DNA of 64,000 nucleotides from Clostridium sp. CAG:590 (GTDB lineage: Bacteria; Bacillota; Clostridia; Lachnospirales; Lachnospiraceae): assembly GCA_000431135.1 (NCBI GenBank), contig HF987885.1, forward strand, positions 45,843 to 109,842, given 5' to 3'. The position numbers and the translations under genes were made by a program. Below the pieces are notes generated by a model, which saw only the letters and a program-made list of their open reading frames with translations, did no database searches and was not told the origin of the DNA. This document shows, in pieces, positions 1-7,589 of the stretch (positions are counted from its first letter, which is position 1; the number at the start of each line of letters is the position of its first letter).

Positions 1-489
1 GCCGCTATTACCGGTCACTTGGTTGTATCAACACTGCATACAAACTCAGCGGCTTCTACTGTAACACGTTTGATCGATATGGGAATTGAACCATATACGG
101 CGGGTGATGCGTTGGTAGGCGTTATCGCACAGCGATTAGTGCGTAGATTATGTACATGTAAGCAACCTCGATATGCAGAAGATTACGAGAAGAAATTATT
201 AGGAGTTCCTGATACGGAAGAGGATGTAGTGATTTATGAACCGAACGGATGTCCGTTATGTAATGATACCGGATTTTCAGGACGAATCGGTGTATACGAG
301 ATGATGGCGGTTACAAGAAGTCTGCAGCAGGTTATCGCAAGGAATGCTCCGGCGAATGAGATTGAGAGGCAGGCTTTGGCAGAGGGAATGTCCACATTGA
401 AATTAAGCGTTGCCAGACATGTATTGAATGGAATAACCTCTATGTCCGAGATGCGTAAGATCGTTTACGAGGCAGGAGATCAATATTAA
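1..489 (+). CDS. pilB: Type IV pilus extension ATPase PilB (5' truncated by window edge)
   Basis: This is the C-terminal 162 residues of a GspE/PilB-family hexameric ATPase that powers pilin polymerisation at the cytoplasmic face. The frame is open from base 1 ([20 protein letters not shown]), so the gene begins outside the window. The STLHT His box is visible. A cysteine cluster follows (LCTCK about residue 52, then GCPLC about residue 90), the zinc-binding insertion typical of PilB/GspE and absent from PilT, and then the [10 protein letters not shown] segment. It sits 60 bp upstream of pilT in the usual pilB-pilT-pilC order. The family call is secure; the Walker A part is not in view. Confidence 0.95.
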   Translation, partial: AAITGHLVVSTLHTNSAASTVTRLIDMGIEPYTAGDALVGVIAQRLVRRLCTCKQPRYAEDYEKKLLGVPDTEEDVVIYEPNGCPLCNDTGFSGRIGVYEMMAVTRSLQQVIARNAPANEIERQALAEGMSTLKLSVARHVLNGITSMSEMRKIVYEAGDQY

Positions 490-549
490 GAGGAGACATA
501 AGAACGGTTGGAAGAAACCGGAGACAGAGAGTGTGAAAGGGGAAGAAAG

Positions 550-1602
550 ATGATAGATATTAAGGAGTTATTGACATTTTCAGTAGAGCAAAAGGCATCA
601 GATGTACATATTGCGGTAGGAATCCCGCCGAAACTTCGTATCAATGGTAAATTGATCGAAGTAGAATGCCCACCGTTAGAACCGATGGATGCGGCAGAGA
701 TGATCGGTGCCACAATGAACGAACGTCACAAACAGATACTGAAAGAAAGAGGAGAGGTTGACTTCTCATTTGATTCGGATGAGACCGGACGTTTCCGTGT
801 GAATGTATTTATGGATCGCGGTAATATGGCGGCTGCTTACCGTCGGGTTGAGACGGTGATTCCAAGACCGGACCAGTTGGGAATTCCGAGTGAGGTTGTT
901 GAATTATATAAGAAGAAACGTGGACTTGTACTGGTAACAGGACCTACCGGTTCCGGTAAGTCAACAACGCTGGCGTCTATCATCAATAAGGCGAATGAGA
1001 ACCTGACAGATCATATTATCACATTGGAGGATCCGATTGAGTATGTGCATCACCACAAGAAGTCAGTTGTGAATCAGCGGGAAGTTGGAATGGATACATT
1101 AAGCTATGGTAATGCATTACGTGCAGCACTTCGTGAAGATCCGGATATTATTCTGTTAGGAGAGATGCGTGACTTAGAGACAATCTCTACTGCGATTACT
1201 GCGGCTGAGACTGGTCACTTGGTATTCTCAACTTTGCATACAATTGGTGCAGCGAATACAATTGACCGTATTATTGACGTGTTCCCGACACATCAGCAGC
1301 AACAGACCCGTGTGCAGTTAGCGATGATTCTGGAAGGTGTAATTTCACAGGCACTTGTTCCGGCAGAAGATGGACGAGGCCGGGTGGCAGCGTTTGAGGT
1401 AATGTTCGGAAGTGCAGCAATCCGAAGCCTGATCCGTGAAGCAAAGACCCATCAGATCCAGTCAACGATCCAGACAAGCAGACAGATGGGTATGATCACA
1501 TTGGACGATCATTTGTTTGAATTGTACAAAGAGGGAGCAATTAGTCGTGAAAATGCACTAATATACGCGCAGGATCAGGTTGCAATGAAGAAAAAAATGT
1601 AG
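550..1602 (+). CDS. pilT: Type IV pilus retraction ATPase PilT
   Basis: A 350-residue protein, the usual PilT length. It depolymerises pili for twitching and retraction. Walker A GPTGSGKST lies at residues 131-139, followed by the Asp box (ITLEDPIEYVH), Walker B (DIILLGEMRD) and the His box (STLHT, about residue 228). It lacks the cysteine zinc motif of PilB. An in-frame ATG 14 codons upstream exists, but the ATG at 550 has a GGGGAAG ribosome site at proper spacing and gives the conserved start MIDIKELL. Having PilT beside PilB implies dynamic retractile pili rather than a pure secretion pseudopilus. Confidence 0.96.
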   Translation: MIDIKELLTFSVEQKASDVHIAVGIPPKLRINGKLIEVECPPLEPMDAAEMIGATMNERHKQILKERGEVDFSFDSDETGRFRVNVFMDRGNMAAAYRRVETVIPRPDQLGIPSEVVELYKKKRGLVLVTGPTGSGKSTTLASIINKANENLTDHIITLEDPIEYVHHHKKSVVNQREVGMDTLSYGNALRAALREDPDIILLGEMRDLETISTAITAAETGHLVFSTLHTIGAANTIDRIIDVFPTHQQQQTRVQLAMILEGVISQALVPAEDGRGRVAAFEVMFGSAAIRSLIREAKTHQIQSTIQTSRQMGMITLDDHLFELYKEGAISRENALIYAQDQVAMKKKM

Positions 1603-1649
1603 GGCGTTGTATATATTTCATAAAAAAACGAATTTATGTTAATTCAATG

Positions 1650-1678
1650 TTGCAATTTTGAACAAAATGGTTTATTAT
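1650..1678 (+). promoter_or_regulatory. Candidate sigma-A promoter for the pilC-onward operon
   Basis: TTGCAA at 1650-1655 and TATTAT at 1673-1678 are separated by exactly 17 bp in the 176-bp A+T-rich gap between pilT and pilC. This would give pilC and downstream genes their own promoter with a leader of about 90 nt. It is a sequence match only. Confidence 0.5.
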
Positions 1679-1778
1679 CATAAAAAGGAAATAGATTGTT
1701 AATAAAATGTTCATAATTTGTTCGGGTGAATATCGAATGGATTAGGAGCCAGAATGAGACGAATGGTGGAGGAGTTGT

Positions 1779-2990
1779 ATGGCACAGTTTAATTATAAGG
1801 CTGTTGATAAGAATGGTAAGGCGAAAAAGGGTACCATTGATGCAGCAGACAGAGAGAAAGCACAGGAGAAACTGAAATCAGAAGGCTTGGCTGTTACGGA
1901 GCTGAAGGATGCAGGAGAGGCAAAGGCAAGTTTTAGTCTGGGTAAGAAGAAGGTTAAGAGTAGAGATCTCTCTATCTTGTGTAAGCAGATGGTGAGTATC
2001 TTGAATGCAGGTGTTACGGTAATCACAGCATTGGACATGCTCTCGGAACAGATGGATAACAAGACATTGAAGAACGCATTGATAGAAGCAAAGATCTATG
2101 TGGAAAAGGGTGGTACGTTGTCAGATGCAATGCGTCTGAATCCGGACATCTTCCCGCCAATTATGATCAACATGGTATCCGCCGGAGAAGCTTCCGGAAG
2201 TATGGAAACGTCATTTGATCGTCTGTCTACGCATTTTGAGAAAGATGATGCGTTGAAAGGTAAGATCAAAGGAGCACTGACTTATCCGATTGTTGTAATG
2301 ATTGTAGCTGTTTTGGTTATTATTGTCGTTATGATTGCGGTTATTCCGAACTTTGTAGAGATGTTTGCGGACATGGGAACTCAGCTTCCACTTGCAACTC
2401 GAATGATGATGGCAGGAAGTGATTTTATCTTACATAAGTGGTTTATCTTGTTACCAATCATTATTGCGATTGTAGTTGGATTGAAATTTTTCTTTGCTAC
2501 ACCTACTGGTAAGCTCTTATCTGCAAAAGTATCCATTAATGCACCAATCTTCAGTGATCTGGTAATTAAGTCGAATGCATCACGTTTTTCCAGAACCTTG
2601 AGTACATTGATGGGTGCAGGTATTCCGATGCTAGATGCAATCGAGCAGGTTGCAAAGATGATGGATAATGTAATCTTCCGTGAAGGTTTAATGAACACAA
2701 AGACACAGGTTGCCAAAGGTCTTCCTTTATCGAAGCCGTTGAAGGATATGGATGTATTCCCGACAATGCTGGTACAGATGGTTAAGATTGGTGAAGAGAC
2801 CGGTAATATTGAAGATATGATGGAGAAAGTTGCGGATTTATACGACCGAGAGGTTGATCTTGCAACGGAATCTCTGACACAGGCAATGGAGCCTCTTACA
2901 ATGGTTCTTATGGCAGGTATTGTAGGCATGATTGTAGCTGCTGTATATGGACCAATCCTGAGTATGTACGAAGGTATTGACAACATGTAA
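1779..2990 (+). CDS. pilC: Type IV pilus inner-membrane platform protein PilC
   Basis: A 403-residue GspF/PilC-family polytopic membrane protein, the platform on which the PilB and PilT motors act. It shows the two-fold internal T2SSF repeat (LSILCKQMVSILNAGVTV near residue 65; SRFSRTLSTLMGAGIPML near residue 268). Hydrophobic segments lie near residues 168-190, 215-235 and 375-395. The N terminus (MAQFNYKAVDKNGKAKKGTI) is the typical PilC start. A GGAGG site precedes the ATG. Full length, no anomaly. Confidence 0.96.
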   Translation: MAQFNYKAVDKNGKAKKGTIDAADREKAQEKLKSEGLAVTELKDAGEAKASFSLGKKKVKSRDLSILCKQMVSILNAGVTVITALDMLSEQMDNKTLKNALIEAKIYVEKGGTLSDAMRLNPDIFPPIMINMVSAGEASGSMETSFDRLSTHFEKDDALKGKIKGALTYPIVVMIVAVLVIIVVMIAVIPNFVEMFADMGTQLPLATRMMMAGSDFILHKWFILLPIIIAIVVGLKFFFATPTGKLLSAKVSINAPIFSDLVIKSNASRFSRTLSTLMGAGIPMLDAIEQVAKMMDNVIFREGLMNTKTQVAKGLPLSKPLKDMDVFPTMLVQMVKIGEETGNIEDMMEKVADLYDREVDLATESLTQAMEPLTMVLMAGIVGMIVAAVYGPILSMYEGIDNM

Positions 2991-2999
2991 ACCTAACGA

Positions 3000-3078
3000 A
3001 CCGTGCGTACGGTCATTCAAGAATGTGTTATGCAAGTTTACTTGTGATAACATATTCTTGGATGACTGTACATATGGT
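3000..3078 (+). promoter_or_regulatory. Long G·U-rich hairpin in the pilC-pilA gap
   Basis: Bases 3000-3036 pair with 3041-3078 around a UUUA loop, giving a stem of about 37 bp. Almost every departure from Watson-Crick pairing is a G·U or U·G wobble (one C·A mismatch, one bulge). That is what RNA-level selection would leave, rather than a decaying DNA inverted repeat. It starts 10 nt after the pilC stop. It could insulate pilC from pilA, act as a processing or stability element for abundant pilin mRNA, or be a small RNA. There is no U-tract, so it is not a standard terminator. I do not recognise it as a known riboswitch class. Confidence 0.6.
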
Positions 3079-3082
3079 GACT

Positions 3083-3212
3083 AGCCACACTGAGACGAGC
3101 GAAACGAAGTCGAAGTGGTGCACGGTGAGTGTGGAGTAACAAGCCGCAGCGAGACGATAGTCGAGCTGGCATGGCTACCTAATCTGGTTAATTCTGCTGA
3201 TGACCAGGGCAG
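3083..3212 (+). promoter_or_regulatory. Structured pilA leader: two hairpins with tandem G·A steps, then an attenuator-like fork
   Basis: Two consecutive hairpins share one layout: outer stem, GA, GAC, loop, GTC, GA, outer stem. The second (3142-3176) pairs AGCC/GGCT, CAGC/GCTG and GAC/GTC around a GATA loop, with GA facing GA, a tandem sheared G·A step. The first (3085-3134) has CCACACT/AGTGTGG outside a GAC/GTC core. Two small mutually exclusive stems follow: CTGGT/ACCAG (3184-3188 with 3203-3207) and CTGC/GCAG (3194-3197 with 3209-3212), the latter followed by TTTT. No promoter is obvious inside, so this is probably a transcribed leader of the major pilin. Confidence 0.45.
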
Positions 3213-3251
3213 TTTTAATAAAAATTTTTTATAAGAAAAGGAGAGATTATT

Positions 3252-3749
3252 ATGAAAAAAACAAACAAAGGTTTTTCTATGGTCGAGCTTATTATCGTTA
3301 TCGCGATTATGGCTATCTTAGCAGGTGCTCTTGCACCAGCACTTATCAAGTACATCAACAAGTCTAGAATTTCTACAGATATTCAGACTGGACAGACAAT
3401 TGCAACAGCAATTCAGACTGCTCTTTCGAATGAGACAGGATATGATTGTGCTGTTGCATTAGGAACAGGCTCAATTGAGTTTACTGATGACTATTATGGT
3501 TCATCACAGAATGATGTGTTTAAGAAATCTGTTGCATCTACTGTTGGCGGTACAAAAGCACCAACTATTAAATCGAAGAAATGTGTAGCAAAAACATCTA
3601 AGTCGACAACTAATACTAACAAACATTTCTTCTTCAAAGTTGATCCTGCCAAAAATGAAGTGTTTGTATATATTGGCGGAGACCATCAGGTATATCCTAC
3701 AGCTGATAAATGCTTAACAGACGATGAAGAAACTAATTGTGCACACTAA
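3252..3749 (+). CDS. pilA: Major type IV pilin (PilA-like)
   Basis: A 165-residue prepilin with a short leader ending NKG, then FSMVELIIVIAIMAILAGAL: cleavage after Gly, Phe at +1, Glu at +5 and one hydrophobic helix. It is the shortest pilin here, sits next to the prepilin peptidase and has its own structured leader, so it is the best candidate for the major subunit. Ribosome site AAGGAGAG precedes the ATG. Two cysteine-containing stretches (YDCA near residue 56; a C-terminal DKCLTDDEETNCAH) could form a D-region disulfide, which is inference. Confidence 0.9.
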   Translation: MKKTNKGFSMVELIIVIAIMAILAGALAPALIKYINKSRISTDIQTGQTIATAIQTALSNETGYDCAVALGTGSIEFTDDYYGSSQNDVFKKSVASTVGGTKAPTIKSKKCVAKTSKSTTNTNKHFFFKVDPAKNEVFVYIGGDHQVYPTADKCLTDDEETNCAH

Positions 3750-3764
3750 TTGATAGTATATTAT

Positions 3765-3798
3765 ACAAACGCATCCTCATTCGCGAGGATGTGTTTGT
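3765..3798 (+). promoter_or_regulatory. Strong hairpin between pilA and prepilin peptidase
   Basis: A 14-bp stem (3765-3778 with 3785-3798; one G·U) with a 6-nt loop. It is not followed by a T-run. It therefore looks like an mRNA 3'-stabilising or processing hairpin that would let pilA message outlast the downstream peptidase message. Confidence 0.55.
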
Positions 3799-3821
3799 GT
3801 AGTGTATGAGAAAGGATTAAG

Positions 3822-4646
3822 ATGAAACACATAGGTTTGGTGCTAGGGGGATTGTTTAGTCTGCTTTGTGGATTTTCTGAGGAACTTGCAGGATTTCTCG
3901 TAGAAATGGAGAAAGATACATATTGCAAGAGTTGCAGTCAGAAAGGCAATTGTATTGCACTGAAAAAAGTATATAGTGTAGGCGGTGAATCGGATTTTCT
4001 CAATGAATGGATGCTGGTCACTTTCTTTTTAGTACGGAAACGATGTGAATTCATACACTATAAAAAAAACTATCGGCGCTATGTGTGGATGCTGATAGGC
4101 TTTATTGCGTTTATAATTCCTTTTTGGTCGAAGGAATTTACGCTGATAGGCTTTTTATATGGAATAACGGGAATTGCACTGTTGTTTTTAACAATAGTGG
4201 ATTGGAATTCTCAATATATTCCGTTTGAATGTAATGTGTTAATTTTTTTATGCGGACTGATTCATTTATATACGAATTTTTCTAATTGGTTGGATTATAT
4301 AATTGGTCTTTTTGCGGTCAGCGGTTTTTTGTTATTGTTGGATCGGATTTCTACTCCTGTGTTAAAGAAACAATACGGAGAGGATGTGGATCAGGTAATA
4401 GGGGACGGTGACATCAAATTAATGGCAGCGACTGGCTTACTATTAGGCTGGAAACTTAATTTTATAGCATTAGGGATTGGCTGTGTTATGGGGTCAGTAA
4501 TACATCTTATCTTAATGAAGATTAAGGGAAGCGGGCACAGGCTTGCTTTCGGCCCGTATTTATCTTTGGGCGTTTATATTACAATGATATGCGGTGAACA
4601 GCTTGTGAGCTGGTACCTGAATTTTTTGGGCGTGAAGCCCCTTTAG
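3822..4646 (+). CDS. pilD: Prepilin peptidase (PilD-type A24 aspartic protease)
   Basis: A 274-residue multi-spanning membrane protein that cleaves prepilin leaders. The two catalytic aspartates are in TIVDWNSQYIP (near residue 128) and VIGDGDIKLMAATGLLLGW (near residue 193), the latter matching the GxGD motif. The C-terminal A24 domain is complete. The N-terminal part is atypical: the usual N-methyltransferase domain with paired CxxC motifs is not recognisable, and only a short CKSCSQKGNC cluster is present. N-methylation may be done differently or not at all. Confidence 0.88.
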   Translation: MKHIGLVLGGLFSLLCGFSEELAGFLVEMEKDTYCKSCSQKGNCIALKKVYSVGGESDFLNEWMLVTFFLVRKRCEFIHYKKNYRRYVWMLIGFIAFIIPFWSKEFTLIGFLYGITGIALLFLTIVDWNSQYIPFECNVLIFLCGLIHLYTNFSNWLDYIIGLFAVSGFLLLLDRISTPVLKKQYGEDVDQVIGDGDIKLMAATGLLLGWKLNFIALGIGCVMGSVIHLILMKIKGSGHRLAFGPYLSLGVYITMICGEQLVSWYLNFLGVKPL

Positions 4647-4678
4647 AATAACTTCTGATTAGCGAGGGAGGCTACGAT

Positions 4679-6316
4679 ATGGCAAAAAGTAACAAAGTCT
4701 TAACAGTAGAGATAACAAACGAAAGTATTACAATTATTGAAGTGTCACCTTCAATAAAGAAACAGACAAACGTACATAATGCGTTGATTTTTGAAACGCC
4801 GGAAGATGCTTACGAAGATGGAGCATTACGGGATGTTGAAAAACTTGCTTCTGCAATCCGGGAGCAGTTAGATGCAAATGGAATTACGAATAAGAATGTA
4901 ATATTCATTCTTTCCTCCAGCAAAGTAGTAAACCGTGAGGTGTTAATTCCTGAAGTAAAGGAAAACAAGGTGAAGGGAATAGTGGATGCGAATGCATCGG
5001 AATATTTCCCGGTTAATATAGAAGATTATGTAGTTTCTCATTCTATATTAGAGCATGTAGTAAATGAAGATAAGAGTAAACAATTGAAATTAATGGTTGT
5101 TGCGGCTCCGCTTACAATGGTGAAGAGCTATTATGAACTGGGCAGTATGTTAGGGTTGAATGTGCAGTCAATCGATTATGTCGGTAACTCTATGTTACAG
5201 TTGATCAAGACACAGACAAGCGCAACAATGACAACGATGGTCATTCAGTTAGGCAGTGAGTCTACAATCCTTAACATTGTAAAGGGAGATACCTTATTGT
5301 TACAAAGAACGGTACCGTATGGAACGAATGCAGTTGTAACAGAGGTAATGGATGAAAAAGATGTAGATGCGACAACCGCAATGACACTTCTTCAGAATGA
5401 GAGACTGATTACAGTAGATTTTGACGATAATGCTGCAACAGGAGCATTTCGTTACCTGATCAATAATATTGGTCGTGTGATTGATTATTATGTAACAAAG
5501 AATCCGGATAAGCCGATCGATGACGTATTCCTTACCGGTGACGGAGCGTTGATCCGTGGTATTGATGGATTATTCAAGATTCAGTTGAATATTCAGACGA
5601 GAATTATGGACAGTTTATACAATGTAAAGTTTGATCCGAAGATCGATCTTAAGATATACAATCCGGTATATCTGATTGCTCCAATCGGTGCTGCGTTTGC
5701 ACCAATGGGATTCCGTCCGACGGAAGTGAAGACGAAAGGATCAGCGTCAGATGCGGATCTGATGAAGTATGGAGTGGCAGTTCTGGTTGTTGGTGTGATC
5801 GTTGCTGCGGCATCCATTGGTGTTACGACGGTAATGAAGAACAACGAACAGGCAAAGCAGGCAAGTCTGAATGCACAGATTGCAGCAATTGCAGATATTG
5901 ATCAGATTATAAGCGACTATGATGCAGTGGTTGCCAAATACAAAGATATCAAGACCATGTATGATCAGACAAGAACATTGAATGAAAACTTCAATATGTT
6001 GTTTGATGATCTTGAGAAGAATCAGCCAAAGGATGTGTCAATTCAGAGCTTTAATTCTTCTGATGGCGGGGTGAATATAGGTGCAACGGCGAAATCTCTG
6101 GATGCAATCGCAAAGTTTATCATTCAGTTAAAGAAGATTGAATGTATTGACAATGCATTTGTCCCGAGTTATACAGAGGAAGTGGATGATGCCGGCAATA
6201 AGACCTATACATTTACAGTGACTGCTAATTTTGTTTCGATGGTGCAGGATGAAGATGCCGAACTGGAAGAACAGAATACCGGTGATGCTACCTTAGATAC
6301 ACCGGCAGCAGAATAG
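4679..6316 (+). CDS. pilM: PilM-PilN fusion (actin-like pilus assembly protein with membrane anchor)
   Basis: A 545-residue protein. Residues 1-350 are an actin-fold PilM domain (MAKSNKVLTVEITNESITII start, then VVAAPLTMVKSYYELGSMLG and a phosphate-binding-like MVIQLGSESTIL). A transmembrane helix lies at about residues 364-387 (AVLVVGVIVAAASIGV), followed by a coiled coil (about 390-440) and a PilN-like C-terminal domain. In most T4P systems PilM is cytoplasmic and PilN is a separate bitopic protein; here one chain appears to do both. Ribosome site GGGAGG precedes the ATG. It is directly followed by PilO, which keeps the MNO order. Confidence 0.85.
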   Translation: MAKSNKVLTVEITNESITIIEVSPSIKKQTNVHNALIFETPEDAYEDGALRDVEKLASAIREQLDANGITNKNVIFILSSSKVVNREVLIPEVKENKVKGIVDANASEYFPVNIEDYVVSHSILEHVVNEDKSKQLKLMVVAAPLTMVKSYYELGSMLGLNVQSIDYVGNSMLQLIKTQTSATMTTMVIQLGSESTILNIVKGDTLLLQRTVPYGTNAVVTEVMDEKDVDATTAMTLLQNERLITVDFDDNAATGAFRYLINNIGRVIDYYVTKNPDKPIDDVFLTGDGALIRGIDGLFKIQLNIQTRIMDSLYNVKFDPKIDLKIYNPVYLIAPIGAAFAPMGFRPTEVKTKGSASDADLMKYGVAVLVVGVIVAAASIGVTTVMKNNEQAKQASLNAQIAAIADIDQIISDYDAVVAKYKDIKTMYDQTRTLNENFNMLFDDLEKNQPKDVSIQSFNSSDGGVNIGATAKSLDAIAKFIIQLKKIECIDNAFVPSYTEEVDDAGNKTYTFTVTANFVSMVQDEDAELEEQNTGDATLDTPAAE

Positions 6317-6327
6317 GAGGGATGAAT

Positions 6328-7569
6328 ATGACATTAAAGAGTTCAGATAAAGCATTATTATTAGGAATCGTAGGTGTTGCAATTGCAGTTTTGGCGATTA
6401 TATATGTTGCAAAACCAAACATTGATACAATGAACAGTGTGAAAGCTGAGAATGAACAGCTTCAGGCAAGATTGAATGAATTGAACCAGAAACAGGCAAA
6501 CAGAGATCAGTATCTTGCAGATACGGAAAAATATCAGGGCAAATTTGATGAAGTGTTGAATTCTTTCCCTGCTGATCTGAATCAGGAGATCAGTATCATG
6601 TTTGTAAAAGGGATTACAACAGATAATGATTTTACGGTATCCAGCTTAGGATTGGGTGAGAAAGAACAGTTCTATACACTTGGCATGAATGGTGGAGATG
6701 CGGCACTTACAGATGGAACAGCAGATGCTGCTGCAACAGAAGCTGCCAGTACAGAGGCTGCCAGCACAGAAGCGACAACAGAGGCTGCGGCAGGCACAGA
6801 ATTGACAGAAGGTGCTCCTGCTGATACATCAGCTTACCAGTGTTATCGCGCATCATTCCCGATTACATATACAGGAAGCTATAAGTCATTAAAGGATGTG
6901 GTATCTTATGTAGATAATTATTCAGACCGTATGACTATTAATTCTATAGATATTGCATATGATGAAGAAGCAGATGAGTATTCAGGTAACATGACAATGA
7001 TGTGTTATGCCATTGAGAGTGCAGATCGTCCTGAACGTCAGATTGAGTTGAATGAGGTACAGACGGGTGTAAGCAATATCTTCCAAGGTGGAAGTGGCTC
7101 CGGAAGCAGTGACAGTGATTCTGAGAAATTGAATAAGTATGATGAGAATGACGGAGCTGCTATTTCAAGCAACTATGATTTCTATGCAATGTTGAATCCT
7201 TCCACAAGTGATGTGTCTGCTAAGGTAGTAGGACAGAACGGAACAGGCAAAGAGGCATCAGTTATCTCTAACAGTGATAATACAGTATCAACATTAAGTT
7301 TTGATTTCTATGAGAAAGATGGAAAGAATTACTGCAAGTATACATTAGACAATTCTACTTCTTATGAAGCAGAGGTTACTTCTGCAGAAGATGTGAAATT
7401 ATTATTACAGTCTTCAGCAAGAAAAGATGGTGATGATAAGGTAGGCATTCGTGTAACAATTAATAATACAACGAAGCTTCCGGTTTATGTAAAAGTAACA
7501 GGCGACGATGCTACATCTGCACGTGTTGAGATTGCAAGCAAGACAGGTTCAGTGAAAGTGTACAAATAA
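6328..7569 (+). CDS. pilO: PilO-like type IV pilus alignment protein
   Basis: A 413-residue bitopic protein: short cytoplasmic N terminus, one transmembrane helix (about residues 9-28), coiled coil (about 30-75), a low-complexity Ala/Thr/Glu linker (about 125-165) and a periplasm-like domain. It would partner the upstream PilM-PilN fusion in the alignment complex. The ATG at 6322 is only 2 nt from the GGAGG; the ATG at 6328 has 7-nt spacing and is preferred. The protein is about twice the usual PilO length because of an extra C-terminal domain of unknown function (about residues 270-413). Confidence 0.78.
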   Translation: MTLKSSDKALLLGIVGVAIAVLAIIYVAKPNIDTMNSVKAENEQLQARLNELNQKQANRDQYLADTEKYQGKFDEVLNSFPADLNQEISIMFVKGITTDNDFTVSSLGLGEKEQFYTLGMNGGDAALTDGTADAAATEAASTEAASTEATTEAAAGTELTEGAPADTSAYQCYRASFPITYTGSYKSLKDVVSYVDNYSDRMTINSIDIAYDEEADEYSGNMTMMCYAIESADRPERQIELNEVQTGVSNIFQGGSGSGSSDSDSEKLNKYDENDGAAISSNYDFYAMLNPSTSDVSAKVVGQNGTGKEASVISNSDNTVSTLSFDFYEKDGKNYCKYTLDNSTSYEAEVTSAEDVKLLLQSSARKDGDDKVGIRVTINNTTKLPVYVKVTGDDATSARVEIASKTGSVKVYK

Positions 7570-7589
7570 GAAATGGAGTGATTCATGTA

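Noticed and set aside
508..549. An earlier pilT start (14 more codons)
   Set aside because: No ribosome site at useful distance, and the extension is not family-like.
2381..2986. A 201-codon open frame on the minus strand inside pilC
   Set aside because: Shadow frame of pilC; no ribosome site and no recognisable domain.
2991..3251. A cyclic-di-GMP riboswitch before pilA, as seen in some clostridial pilus operons
   Set aside because: I could not find the conserved GEMM core or tetraloop-receptor features; the visible pairing is a single long hairpin and two G·A-step hairpins, so I report it as unclassified.
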